Positions 1 through 7,682 of a DNA stretch of 10,990 nt are shown piece by piece (position 1 is the stretch's first letter; every line of letters starts with the position of its first letter). A program made the translations under genes and the position numbers. The notes under the pieces are model-generated. The model searched no databases. It had not been told where the DNA came from and saw nothing but the letters and a program-made list of their open reading frames with translations. The stretch is from CBFGTV01 sp965652145 (GTDB lineage: Bacteria > Bacillota > Clostridia > Peptostreptococcales > Natronincolaceae), in NCBI GenBank assembly GCA_965652145.1, contig CBFGTV010000099.1:1-10990 (forward strand). Reading direction: 5' to 3'.

Positions 1-12
1 GGAGGAGAGGCA

Positions 13-1089
13 ATGAAGAAGGGAAGCATTAAACGATTATTCCCCGGTGGCAATACGGCAGAGGGCTTTTACTCTTATTATCAATATGTAATTGACCTAA
101 AGGAGGCCAGTCGGGTCTATTTACTAAAGGGAGGCCCAGGGGTAGGCAAGTCTCAGCTGATGAAAAATATTGGCAGCTTTATGGTGGATAGGGGATACGA
201 TGTAGAGTTTCATCACTGTTCGGCTGATCCTGAGAGCTTAGATGCCATTGTAATTAATGCTTTAGGGGTGGCTTTTATTGATGGTACAGCCCCCCATGTG
301 ATTGACCCTAAGTACCCGGGAGCTGTAGAAGAAATCCTTCACTTAGGCCAATATTGGAATCAGGAGGCATTGGTTAAGGATAGACAGGAAATTATTAAGG
401 CCATCGATGCAAACGGAAAAATCTATAAGCGTGTGTACAAATATTTAAAGGCAGCAAGGCTTATACAGGATGATCTGGAGTGGATTTACCAAGAAGCAGC
501 GAATTCAAGAATGGCGGCAACGGAAATAGAAGAATTTATCAGTAAAATAGTGAGGGGCCACAAAAAGCGAAACTCTGTGCCCAAGGAAAGACACCTTTTT
601 GGCAGTGCCTATACCTTCCATGGACATATACACTATGCAGAAACCTATCTGGCTTCCATTGAAAAGCGCTTTGTACTCCTTGGTAGCTCCCTGGTTCAAA
701 AAACAAGGATCCTTAATAAGATTGCCGAAAAATTTTTAGAAAAGGGTCTTATGGTTGAATTTTATCATCATCCGATGGACCCTAAATGGATAGAAACCAT
801 TACTGTGCCTGAAATTGGTCTGGCTGTAACGGGGCATGGCTCCAGCACAGCGAAACGGGTAATTGATATGGATGATTACTTAGAAGATACCATATTGAAG
901 CAATATCATGAGGAAATTCAAACAGCCCAAAAATATGTCCAAGAGCTTCTTAATCAGGTATTCGAGCAATTAAAAAAGACAAAAATGAACCATGATTATA
1001 TAGAAGCCTTCTATTCTCCCAATGTTCGATTTCAAGAGATCGATCAATTGGTAGAGTGGCTGAAGAAAAAAATAATTAACATGAAGTAA
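13..1089 (+). CDS. Two-halved P-loop NTPase of unknown role (PRK06851-like)
   Basis: A 358-residue soluble protein built as two related halves. The first half has a classic Walker A motif, GGPGVGKS, at residues 40-47. It is followed by FHHCSADPESLD (66-77) and a segment ending FIDGTAPH (88-95). The second half repeats this plan: a beta strand and loop at 220-231, EFYHHPMDP at 249-257, and VPEIGLAVTGHGS at 265-277. A helical stretch (about 105-200) links them. This layout matches the PRK06851-type family of uncharacterised ATPases common in spore-forming Bacillota; that assignment is from memory of family features. In the second half the expected P-loop reads GSSLVQKT (224-231), lacking the Gly-Lys-Ser core, so probably only the first half binds nucleotide in the usual way. 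There is no signal peptide or membrane segment. The ATG is preceded by GGAGG at 1-5. Substrate and partners are unknown. Any upstream operon partner lies outside the window. Confidence 0.8.
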   Translation: MKKGSIKRLFPGGNTAEGFYSYYQYVIDLKEASRVYLLKGGPGVGKSQLMKNIGSFMVDRGYDVEFHHCSADPESLDAIVINALGVAFIDGTAPHVIDPKYPGAVEEILHLGQYWNQEALVKDRQEIIKAIDANGKIYKRVYKYLKAARLIQDDLEWIYQEAANSRMAATEIEEFISKIVRGHKKRNSVPKERHLFGSAYTFHGHIHYAETYLASIEKRFVLLGSSLVQKTRILNKIAEKFLEKGLMVEFYHHPMDPKWIETITVPEIGLAVTGHGSSTAKRVIDMDDYLEDTILKQYHEEIQTAQKYVQELLNQVFEQLKKTKMNHDYIEAFYSPNVRFQEIDQLVEWLKKKIINMK

Positions 1090-1106
1090 ATTTTGTATCA
1101 GGCATT

Positions 1107-1157
1107 GACCCTGGGAAATTTGAAATTCGAAATACGCCCCGGGTCCTTTGCTTTTTT
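1107..1157 (+). terminator. Rho-independent terminator after the NTPase gene
   Basis: GACCCTGGG (1107-1115) pairs with CCCCGGGTC (1137-1145), a nine-position GC-rich stem with one mismatch. The 21-base loop is AT-rich. A T-rich tract follows (1147-1157, interrupted by GC). It lies 18 bases after the stop codon and separates the NTPase gene from the kinase gene. Confidence 0.7.
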
Positions 1158-1262
1158 GACTTCAACCTTGTGTTTAAAAAAGGATATCTTTAGATTAATG
1201 TTTTCTTTTTAGAATAAAATGAAGGGAATTTGTAACAAATCATGGAATTATAGATTATTGTT

Positions 1263-1268
1263 TATAAT
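1263..1268 (+). promoter_or_regulatory. Possible -10 element for the kinase gene
   Basis: The 1158-1354 gap between the terminator and the kinase start is AT-rich and must hold the kinase promoter. It contains a perfect TATAAT at 1263-1268, but no convincing -35 lies 16-18 bases upstream. A weaker alternative is TTGTAA (1230-1235) with GATTAT (1253-1258) at 17-base spacing. I see no clear Spo0A box; the closest is TGTTGAA near 1284, one base off TGTCGAA. Confidence 0.25.
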
Positions 1269-1354
1269 AATTGGTTATAAATCTGTTGAAGGGAAGCCAA
1301 GGAAAAATTAACTATCTTTAACATAAAATCTTTCAAGAACCGGGAGGGATCAAT

Positions 1355-3337
1355 TTGAGTGTCTATAAAGCTGAAATGGAAATTGCAAATAAAACCTTGT
1401 TATATGGAGGCTTGGGAACAGGATATGTACATTTGAGGGTATTGTATGATGAATCAGATCGAGTACATGATTGCCTTATATTAGAAGCGAATGATGCTTT
1501 ACTGAATATGCTGCAGAAGCAGAAAAAAGATGTATTGGGTGCAAGGGTAACCAAGGTTGTTTTCCATGACCATTGGAGCAGTTGGTTGAATACCTGCCAA
1601 AGAGTAATTAAAACTGGAAAAAACCTAAATATTGAAGCCTACAGTAATAGCTTAAAGGAATGGGTTAACATTTCAATATTCAGTCATGAACCCGACTATG
1701 TTACCTGTCTTGTACATACTATTGACAAAACTAAAGAAAAAGAATATATCGAGAAACGGCAGGGGAAGTTTACTTTACTGGCAGAAAATACAAGGGATTT
1801 TGTGGCCTGCTTAAACCCAATCTTTCAATTTGAGTATGTTAATGGGGCAGCAGAGACGTTTTTTAAATTAAATAAGCAGGATGTAATTGGCAAAAGAATT
1901 TCAGAGCTGAAGGTAACCACAAAATTTAAAGATGCTTTTCTTCAAGCTTTAAAAAGAGCTGTTGAAAAAGGAGAACACCAATTTTTCGAAATACATAGGG
2001 AAAGCAGTCAATTTGTTTTTGATATATATCCTGAAATCGGTGAGAATAATGAGCTTAGGTCGGTTCTGGTGATGGGGCGGAATTTATCGGGCTTAAATCG
2101 AGAGATGGAAATTAAACTGCTGCAAAGCGAGGCCCTTTACCAGCGTCTGATGGAGGCCTTACCAAATGGTGCTATTGTTCTCCACGGTGAAAAAATTATC
2201 TATGCCAATTATGCTGCCATTAAATTGGTTGGTGCCAACGGGCCCCAGGATTTAATAGGCAGGTCTTTTTTAGATTTTATATTTCCCGAGGATCAGAAGC
2301 CGATCAGTAAGTTACTTAAGAAACAGGGGAGATCTGAAAGGGTATTGTTTGAGACCAGGCTTCGTACTATCTTTGATGGTATGTTAAATGTGGAAATATT
2401 GGCGTTGGGTATTCCCTATTGTGAAAACTGCGGTATTATTTGCACGCTGCATGATATTACTGAACGAAAAAAGAATGAGGAATTAAAAAGGCATATAGAG
2501 GAGAAGGAACGGTTTTTGGCTGAAACCTTGGAATATGATCGCTTAAGGACAGAGCTGCTCTCCAATATTGCCCATGAATTCAAAACCCCTTTAAATGTGA
2601 TATTGGGCACCCTACAATTAATTGGGCTCTATTTAAAGGATGACTCCCTTTCCCCCTTAGAGCTTAAGATCAATAAAAAGATTAATATGATGCAGCAAAA
2701 TTGTTATCGTTTGCTAAGGTTAGTCAATAACCTGATTGATATTAACAAGATCGATAGTGGGTATTTTGAAATAAATTTAGAAAATAATGATATTGTCAAG
2801 GTGGCTGAGGTCATTTCCGTCTCGGTCAAGGAGTACATAGAAAATAAGGGGATTACCTTTGAATTTTTAACAGATCAAGAGGAATTGTACACAGCCTGTG
2901 ACCCTGATAAAATAGAAAGAATTATACTAAATTTACTATCGAATGCCATTAAGTTCACCAAACCTGAGGGAAAAATCACCGTATCTCTTCAAAGACAAGA
3001 AAATATGGCAATTCTCTCGGTAAAGGATACAGGAATCGGAATTCCTCCTGATAAGGTGGATATTATTTTTGACCGCTTCAGCCAATTGGATGGGTCTTTA
3101 GTTAGAAAGAATGAGGGTAGTGGCATTGGACTTTCCCTGGTCAAATCATTGGTGGAGCTCCATGGCGGAACAGTGAAGGCTAACAGCCAATATGGAAAGG
3201 GAACAGAATTTATTGTGAAGCTGCCAATCAAGCTTTTAGCAGAGCATCAAGTAAGAGTTGATGAATTTACAGATCTTTACGAAAAAAGAATTGAAAAAAT
3301 TAACATTGAGTTTTCAGACATCTATTTTCATAGATAA
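1355..3337 (+). CDS. Soluble PAS-domain sensor histidine kinase, orphan
   Basis: A 660-residue sensor kinase. It has three PAS-like regions at about residues 20-125, 137-245 and 257-370; the last ends in the typical LHDITERKK. A short coiled linker follows, then a HisKA domain with the phospho-acceptor in SNIAHEFKTPLN (His407). The HATPase domain has an N box (NLLSNAIKFT, 526-535), G1 (DTGIGIP, 558-564), F box (FDRF, 572-575) and G2 (GSGIGLSL, 588-595). All catalytic motifs are intact. There is no membrane segment or signal peptide, so it should act in the cytoplasm on an internal signal; the ligand cannot be read from the sequence. A charged tail (about 627-660) ending EFSDIYFHR extends past the ATPase domain. 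No response regulator is adjacent, as in clostridial kinases that phosphorylate Spo0A, but that link is inference. The start is TTG at 1355, chosen because GGGAGGG (1342-1348) sits 6 bases upstream. Confidence 0.93.
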   Translation: MSVYKAEMEIANKTLLYGGLGTGYVHLRVLYDESDRVHDCLILEANDALLNMLQKQKKDVLGARVTKVVFHDHWSSWLNTCQRVIKTGKNLNIEAYSNSLKEWVNISIFSHEPDYVTCLVHTIDKTKEKEYIEKRQGKFTLLAENTRDFVACLNPIFQFEYVNGAAETFFKLNKQDVIGKRISELKVTTKFKDAFLQALKRAVEKGEHQFFEIHRESSQFVFDIYPEIGENNELRSVLVMGRNLSGLNREMEIKLLQSEALYQRLMEALPNGAIVLHGEKIIYANYAAIKLVGANGPQDLIGRSFLDFIFPEDQKPISKLLKKQGRSERVLFETRLRTIFDGMLNVEILALGIPYCENCGIICTLHDITERKKNEELKRHIEEKERFLAETLEYDRLRTELLSNIAHEFKTPLNVILGTLQLIGLYLKDDSLSPLELKINKKINMMQQNCYRLLRLVNNLIDINKIDSGYFEINLENNDIVKVAEVISVSVKEYIENKGITFEFLTDQEELYTACDPDKIERIILNLLSNAIKFTKPEGKITVSLQRQENMAILSVKDTGIGIPPDKVDIIFDRFSQLDGSLVRKNEGSGIGLSLVKSLVELHGGTVKANSQYGKGTEFIVKLPIKLLAEHQVRVDEFTDLYEKRIEKINIEFSDIYFHR

Positions 3338-3363
3338 GCGGAATTATGTAAAAACTACCAATA

Positions 3364-3406
3364 TGTGATTCAAATCACGGTACTGCTTTTCTTATTACGG
3401 TAGAAT
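3364..3406 (+). promoter_or_regulatory. Crp/Fnr-type operator and class II-like promoter for the cupin gene
   Basis: TGTGATTCAAATCACG at 3364-3379 contains the perfect palindrome GTGATT-CA-AATCAC. It fits both the Crp-type core (GTGA-N6-TCAC) and the Fnr core (TGAT-N4-ATCA), with one outer base off consensus. A good -10, TAGAAT, lies at 3401-3406. The -35 position (3378-3383, CGGTAC) is poor. A start site about 7 bases after the -10 (near 3413) puts the operator centre at about -41.5, the class II activator position. The combination suggests activation by a Crp/Fnr-family regulator, possibly redox-responsive. Which regulator is unknown. Confidence 0.6.
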
Positions 3407-3437
3407 TGAATTAAGATCAATTAAAATAGGAGGTTTT

Positions 3438-3788
3438 ATGATGACAAAGGAAGCATTAATCAAAAATATGCCTGTATCCCAGGCGGTTTCCCTAACGGAA
3501 TTAATTGAGTATCAGGAGGCTCAGGTGGTGAGCCGTACCATTTCTCAACGGGACGATTTGAGCATTACTCTTTTTGCCTTTGATAGGGGAGAGGCTATTA
3601 GCTCCCATGCCTCCACCGGCGATGCCCTGGTACAGGTTCTGGATGGCACGGCGGAAATTACCATAGGCGAGGAAAGGCTGAATGTTAAGGCCGGGGAGGT
3701 AGTGGTCATGCCGGCCAATGTTCCCCATGCCTTGGATGCAGTAGAAAAATTCAAGATGCTACTGGTGGTCGTTAAGCCACAAGGCTAG
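3438..3788 (+). CDS. Small single-domain cupin protein
   Basis: A 116-residue protein consisting of one conserved beta-barrel cupin domain (cupin_2 / COG1917 type). Motif 1 covers GEAISSHASTGDALVQVLDG (residues 51-70) and motif 2 covers GEVVVMPANVPHAL (86-99). His57 and His97 are the clear metal-ligand candidates. The second histidine of the usual HxH is Ser59, and the usual Glu is not in register; Asp62 or Gln66 might substitute. The protein therefore may bind metal in an altered way or only bind a ligand. Small cupins of this type are often of unknown function; no substrate can be named. AGGAGG (3428-3433) is 4 bases from the first ATG but 7 from the second ATG at 3441, so translation probably starts at 3441 and the protein is 115 residues. 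The gene appears to be a single unit with its own regulated promoter and a terminator directly after it. Confidence 0.85.
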   Translation: MMTKEALIKNMPVSQAVSLTELIEYQEAQVVSRTISQRDDLSITLFAFDRGEAISSHASTGDALVQVLDGTAEITIGEERLNVKAGEVVVMPANVPHALDAVEKFKMLLVVVKPQG

Positions 3789-3795
3789 AAATAAG

Positions 3796-3870
3796 AAAAA
3801 GGGTCTGGACAATATTCATAAAAAGATTCCTGCTTAAGGCTCCTTTTATGATGTCTAAGACTCTTTTTTT
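3796..3870. terminator. Two-way terminator between the cupin gene and gerAC
   Basis: A long imperfect hairpin lies between two convergent genes. GGGTCT (3801-3806) pairs with AGACTC (3858-3863), GAC (3808-3810) with GTC (3853-3855), and TCATAAAA (3816-3823) perfectly with TTTTATGA (3844-3851). On the plus strand seven T follow (3864-3870). On the minus strand the A run at 3796-3800 gives five U. The plus-strand T run overlaps the gerAC stop codon (3869-3871). Confidence 0.7.
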
Positions 3871-4978
3871 AGTGGGAAATACCAACGGTTTGAAGCTTTA
3901 CATCGGTTTGTAGCTCAATGTCGGCATAGGAAAATTGTCTATGCCAATTTTCACTTTCAAAGAAATCAGGGTGATTGGCACGGACATATAGGCCATAGCC
4001 TACATTATCATTCTCTAAATCCTGTAATACTTTAATCGTATCCTCCAAATCGGCATGGATATTTTTTGCAACATGTCTTTCAACCTCCTGTAAACGGGCA
4101 TTATCAAAAACAATCTCCTTGGGGGTGTATTCCACCAGTGAACCGTTAATGGTGATTTCGTGGGTAATTTTAAGTCGATCATTGATTATTTCAGTATTTA
4201 TTTTACTATTGCCGCCGTTAACTCGAATGGTAATGTACTCGTCAGTGTTTTCTTGATGCTTTACCGTATAGAAGCCATTGAGTATTTCTCCCTTCAAAAA
4301 CATTAATGCTTTACTTTCATTATCAGAAAGCTGGTAGATCATTTTATCGTCACGAAATAGGGTCGTACTGTCCACCTTCAATGTATCGGTATCTTTGTTA
4401 TAGGCTATATAGGGCAGAACGGGTTCAATGCCGCTGGTGTGGTGCATATAATTAAAATTTCTAAGGGTGGTAAAGGGTACATTACTAGCTAAATGACTTT
4501 GCTTTATTGATTCATATAAATAGGTGCTGACCAGCAGCGATACAGGGGGCTTAAGCCTTAACAAAGCATCAGCCCTGTCATTCACTACTGCCAGCCGAGT
4601 GGTGCCGGGAAACAGGGGCTCCCGTAAAAGGGTATCCAGATGTTTCAATATTCCTTGTTTGGCTACTTCTTCGCTAATGACGATGACTTGAATAGAACCA
4701 TAGGTAATTTGGCGATAAACCTGATTTTGAAGATATCTTTTTGCTTCACCAATGGAGTTTACCTCCACTGATATTTCGTATTTTTTTTCTGGGGCCTCGG
4801 CTAATATGGTGGGAAAGCCCATAGTCACTATCAATTTTTCAGGATTTCGTTCGCTGATGTCGATACCAAGGCCATAAACCACCAATAGCTCCTCTAAATC
4901 CCTAGAATCCCAGCAGCCTGTAAGAGATATCGTCAATATCCCAAGAACTGCGAAAAGTAATATTTTTCTACTTTTCAT
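3869..4978 (-). CDS. gerAC: Spore germinant receptor C subunit, Ger(x)C lipoprotein
   Basis: A 369-residue lipoprotein, the normal size for Ger(x)C proteins. The N-terminus MKSRK is followed by a hydrophobic stretch and the lipobox LTGC (residues 19-22). Cys22 should be lipidated, anchoring the protein to the outer face of the spore inner membrane. The GCWDSRDLEELLVVYGLGID segment (21-40) is the family hallmark. The rest is the usual soluble alpha/beta body. It is the third gene of the gerAA-gerAB-gerAC operon and encodes the C subunit needed for receptor function. Its ATG overlaps the end of gerAB by 11 bases (4968-4978), which suggests coupled translation. AAGGAGG lies upstream of the ATG inside gerAB, at slightly long spacing (about 10 bases). 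No truncation or frameshift is visible. Confidence 0.95.
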   Translation of the reverse strand: MKSRKILLFAVLGILTISLTGCWDSRDLEELLVVYGLGIDISERNPEKLIVTMGFPTILAEAPEKKYEISVEVNSIGEAKRYLQNQVYRQITYGSIQVIVISEEVAKQGILKHLDTLLREPLFPGTTRLAVVNDRADALLRLKPPVSLLVSTYLYESIKQSHLASNVPFTTLRNFNYMHHTSGIEPVLPYIAYNKDTDTLKVDSTTLFRDDKMIYQLSDNESKALMFLKGEILNGFYTVKHQENTDEYITIRVNGGNSKINTEIINDRLKITHEITINGSLVEYTPKEIVFDNARLQEVERHVAKNIHADLEDTIKVLQDLENDNVGYGLYVRANHPDFFESENWHRQFSYADIELQTDVKLQTVGISH

Positions 4979-6068
4979 CAGCAGTGAACCTCCTTTTTAT
5001 TAGAGATGTCAAAAATATTAGTGATGGTAGCAGTAAACCGAAAAAAATATTCAATCTTCCCACCTTATCTCCGAACTCGGCCACTTGAGGAGTATTTTGG
5101 GGCACGAGAGCGATAATGAAAATGACTGGTGCCATAAAATAGATATATAAATTACTTTTTTTGTTTTTGAAGATGTTTTGAAAAACGATGCAGCCAGAAT
5201 AAAGCTGGAGTCCTGCGGTACCTAGCACTGTGAAGGACCAAAATATGGAAAAAAACAGCTCCATTCTTTCAATCAATGGAAATTCCACTGCTCCTAAATA
5301 ATTAATGGCCGGGTACAAAATCCACATGATCTCCTGATGACCAAACAAGGCAATTTGTGCAGCAACGCTAATGGTATAAAAGGCCCCTACAATTAATACC
5401 GCCAGCATTGAATTTCTTTGAATTGGTTTGTGCTTGTCAGAAATATAGGAATAATAAATCATGATCACCTCATAGCCGCTAAAGGCATAAAGGGAAGGAA
5501 TGATTCCTTCAATAATGCTTTTGATACCACTTCCCCCTATGGGCCTAAGATTTATGATGCGAAGCTCCGGCAGGCCAACCAGTACTAAAAGGGCAAAGGG
5601 AATCAATAGGAAAAAAATCACTTCGTTGAACCGGGCCAGTATCGTCAGCCCTCCGGCCGTCATATAAATGGTGGTAATCAATATGATGAAGGCGATCACA
5701 TAGATGGGGGTATTGGGCAAGAACCAGGTATAGATCATCTCTGATAAAAAGCGGATGACAGAGCTGGTGGCCAAAATCACATAAATGCCATAGACAAAGC
5801 CAATAAAATAGCCTATAGGCTTTGTAAATAAATAACTGCATAGTTCAACAAAGTTAAATTGAGGGTAATGACTAAAGGTATAAATAATAATACCCACAAC
5901 AGCACTGATGAGAAAGCTGTTTATTAAAACCGATATCCAGGCATCCTGCTGGGACTTCTCTGCAACAAGCCTGGCCAGACCTAAGATCCCGCTACCAATC
6001 ATTATGCTGATAATGATAATATAAGCTTGAACTGCTGTAATTTCTCCGTTTTTATGGGTTTGATACAT
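4968..6068 (-). CDS. gerAB: Spore germinant receptor B subunit, GerAB/APC-type membrane protein
   Basis: A 366-residue integral membrane protein with about ten predicted helices (roughly 14-34, 44-64, 83-105, 120-138, 147-165, 187-206, 219-242, 270-292, 308-322 and 338-356). This matches the spore-germination branch of the amino acid/polyamine/organocation transporter fold. The GSGILGL break in the first helix (residues 25-31) is typical of that fold. In characterised receptors the B subunit binds the germinant; which nutrient cannot be told from the sequence. The ATG at 6066-6068 has AAAGGAG 7 bases upstream, lying inside gerAA. The gene overlaps gerAA by 67 bases and gerAC by 11, so all three should be made from one transcript. 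Confidence 0.95.
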   Translation of the reverse strand: MYQTHKNGEITAVQAYIIIISIMIGSGILGLARLVAEKSQQDAWISVLINSFLISAVVGIIIYTFSHYPQFNFVELCSYLFTKPIGYFIGFVYGIYVILATSSVIRFLSEMIYTWFLPNTPIYVIAFIILITTIYMTAGGLTILARFNEVIFFLLIPFALLVLVGLPELRIINLRPIGGSGIKSIIEGIIPSLYAFSGYEVIMIYYSYISDKHKPIQRNSMLAVLIVGAFYTISVAAQIALFGHQEIMWILYPAINYLGAVEFPLIERMELFFSIFWSFTVLGTAGLQLYSGCIVFQNIFKNKKSNLYIYFMAPVIFIIALVPQNTPQVAEFGDKVGRLNIFFGLLLPSLIFLTSLIKRRFTADEK

Positions 6069-7624
6069 AACAGGGCTCCTTTACCAACGAAAAATATTTT
6101 TTTGTTTGTGGTACTGGGGCGGGTACGTAGGCGCCTTAAGGTATTTCTTAAGATGCCGTCCTTAAAAATTCCCCTGTTAAGTGGAGCCATAGGAGAAAGA
6201 TAAGGATAGCCAAAGGAATCAAGTCGGCATAGATGAATCACAATCCATGTCCAGCTAATGATGATGCCAAAGGCGCCAAAGCTGGCTGCCATGAAAATCA
6301 TAGGGAATCTAACGGCCCTAAGGGAAAAGGAGGTACTGTAGTGGGGCAGCACATAGCTGCCAATGGCGGTAATGGCAACGACAATCACCATGGCAGGGCT
6401 GGCTAAATTAGCTTTAACGGCGGCATCTCCAATGACAATGGCCCCTACAATACCAATGGTTTGTCCGATGGTTCCGGGCAGTCGGGCACTGGCCTCCCGA
6501 AGCAGATCAACGGTAACCTCCATTAAAATTGCCTCTACCACCGGTGGGAAGGGCACCTGGGCTCTACTCCTAGACAGGTCTAAAATCAAGCCGGTGGGCA
6601 GCATTTCCTGATGAAACGATATTAAGGCCACATAAATGGATGGAAAGGAAGTGGCTATGAAAAAACCAATAAATCGAAGAAATCGTGTTAAATTCCCAAA
6701 TAAAATCCGTTCATTATAGTCTTCGGGAGACTGGAACAGGCTGATAAAGGAAATTGGCATTATTAATGCCTGGGGAGCCCCATCGACCATAACGACAATC
6801 CTTCCCTCCAGTAAATTGGCACAGACCTTATCGGGCCTTTCTGTAATCTGCATCTGTGGAAAGGGTGAATAGGGGCTTTTTTCCAATTGCTGTTCAATAT
6901 AGCCGCTTTCAAAGATTCCATCTATTTTAATATTTGTTATTTTATGGATGATTTTATTTAAAACCTCTTTATTTACGATATCATCAATATAAAAAATTGA
7001 AACAAAGGTCTGGCTGCGGTTTCCTACCTTTAATTCATAGATTTTCAGAGCCGGGTCCTTCAGCTTTCTCCGAATGAGTCCGGTGTTTGATCGAATACTT
7101 TCGGTAAAACCTTCCCTAGAGCCCCTTACAACCCGTTCTACCGTTGGTTCTTCAATGTTTCTTTTATCCCAGCCCTTGGTATTTAACATAAGAGCCTTTT
7201 TGGAGCCTTCAATGATTAGAACGGTATCTCCTGATAAAACACCGTTAACAACCTCCTTGACCATTTCAACCTCTTCTATTTCGCTGTTGGTTATGATACT
7301 TTTTACGTTTTTTAACGCAAGGCCTTGATAATGGACTGTATTACTGTACTGTTCCCGATAATGGTTAAGGGGTTCGATAATGCTTTCATAAATATTTTCA
7401 GAATCCACTAATCCGTCGGTAAAAATCAAGAATGCATCCTCCGAAGGGCCTTTAGAAAAGATACTAAGCCTGCGGAAGATAATATCATTGCTATCTCTGA
7501 AAATAGCCCTGAGCAATAGATAATTATCTTTAAGGTCTTTACTCAGATTACGGCTGTTGATTTCGTCTCTGGTTATATTTATTTCAACCTCTTGATTAGG
7601 AAGGTTTTTTTTATGGCGTTTCAT
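6002..7624 (-). CDS. gerAA: Spore germinant receptor A subunit, GerAA
   Basis: A 540-residue GerA-family protein. A large hydrophilic N-terminal region (about 1-300) carries the conserved block EEPTVERVVRGSREGFTES (158-176) followed by LIRRKL (183-188). The membrane part begins near residue 314, with hydrophobic segments at about 314-336, 385-400, 409-426 and 441-465. The signature PFPPVVEAILMEVTVDLLRE lies at 358-377, followed by ASARLPGTIGQTIGIVG (378-394) and YVLPHYSTSFSLRAVRFP (424-441). In characterised receptors the A subunit assembles with B and C in the spore inner membrane, and evidence from Bacillus receptors indicates an ion-channel role. Most family members seem to end soon after the arginine-rich segment near 497-502. 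Here about 38 more residues (503-540) follow and overlap gerAB. ATG at 7622-7624 is preceded by a GGGGGTG ribosome binding site. Expression is likely forespore-specific from the sigma-G-like promoter upstream. Confidence 0.95.
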   Translation of the reverse strand: MKRHKKNLPNQEVEINITRDEINSRNLSKDLKDNYLLLRAIFRDSNDIIFRRLSIFSKGPSEDAFLIFTDGLVDSENIYESIIEPLNHYREQYSNTVHYQGLALKNVKSIITNSEIEEVEMVKEVVNGVLSGDTVLIIEGSKKALMLNTKGWDKRNIEEPTVERVVRGSREGFTESIRSNTGLIRRKLKDPALKIYELKVGNRSQTFVSIFYIDDIVNKEVLNKIIHKITNIKIDGIFESGYIEQQLEKSPYSPFPQMQITERPDKVCANLLEGRIVVMVDGAPQALIMPISFISLFQSPEDYNERILFGNLTRFLRFIGFFIATSFPSIYVALISFHQEMLPTGLILDLSRSRAQVPFPPVVEAILMEVTVDLLREASARLPGTIGQTIGIVGAIVIGDAAVKANLASPAMVIVVAITAIGSYVLPHYSTSFSLRAVRFPMIFMAASFGAFGIIISWTWIVIHLCRLDSFGYPYLSPMAPLNRGIFKDGILRNTLRRLRTRPSTTNKKIFFVGKGALLCIKPIKTEKLQQFKLILSLSA

Positions 7625-7651
7625 ACCTACACCCCCTGTACACTTTCATTT

Positions 7652-7681
7652 TAGTATTGTAACTATTGGGGCTAATTATGT
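7652..7681 (-). promoter_or_regulatory. Sigma-G-like promoter of the gerA operon
   Basis: Read on the minus strand, ACATA (7677-7681) is followed after 18 bases by AATACTA (7652-7658). This is close to the forespore sigma-G pattern (GHATR, 17-18 bases, CATNHTA), with one mismatch in each half. The implied start lies about 20 bases before the gerAA ATG, leaving room for the GGGGGTG ribosome binding site. gerA operons are known sigma-G targets in Bacillus, which supports the reading. Confidence 0.45.
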
Positions 7682-7682
7682 A

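Noticed and set aside
1156..1188. TTGACT as a -35 for the kinase gene
   Set aside because: No acceptable -10 lies 16-18 bases downstream, and the TTG is part of the terminator T tract.
1176..1216. Possible sigma-H promoter upstream of the kinase (AAAGGATAT followed by GAATAA)
   Set aside because: The -35-like part fits well, but the -10-like part is about 21 bases away instead of 11-12 and lacks the leading purine.
3364..3395. GTGATT/AATCAC palindrome read as a terminator of the kinase gene
   Set aside because: The stem is only five pairs, AT-rich, with a tiny loop, and no uninterrupted T run follows directly. Its position relative to the cupin -10 fits an operator better.
5545..5841. Open frame of 98 residues inside gerAB, minus strand
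   Set aside because: It is a shadow of gerAB in another frame, with cysteine- and histidine-rich unlikely sequence and no convincing ribosome binding site.
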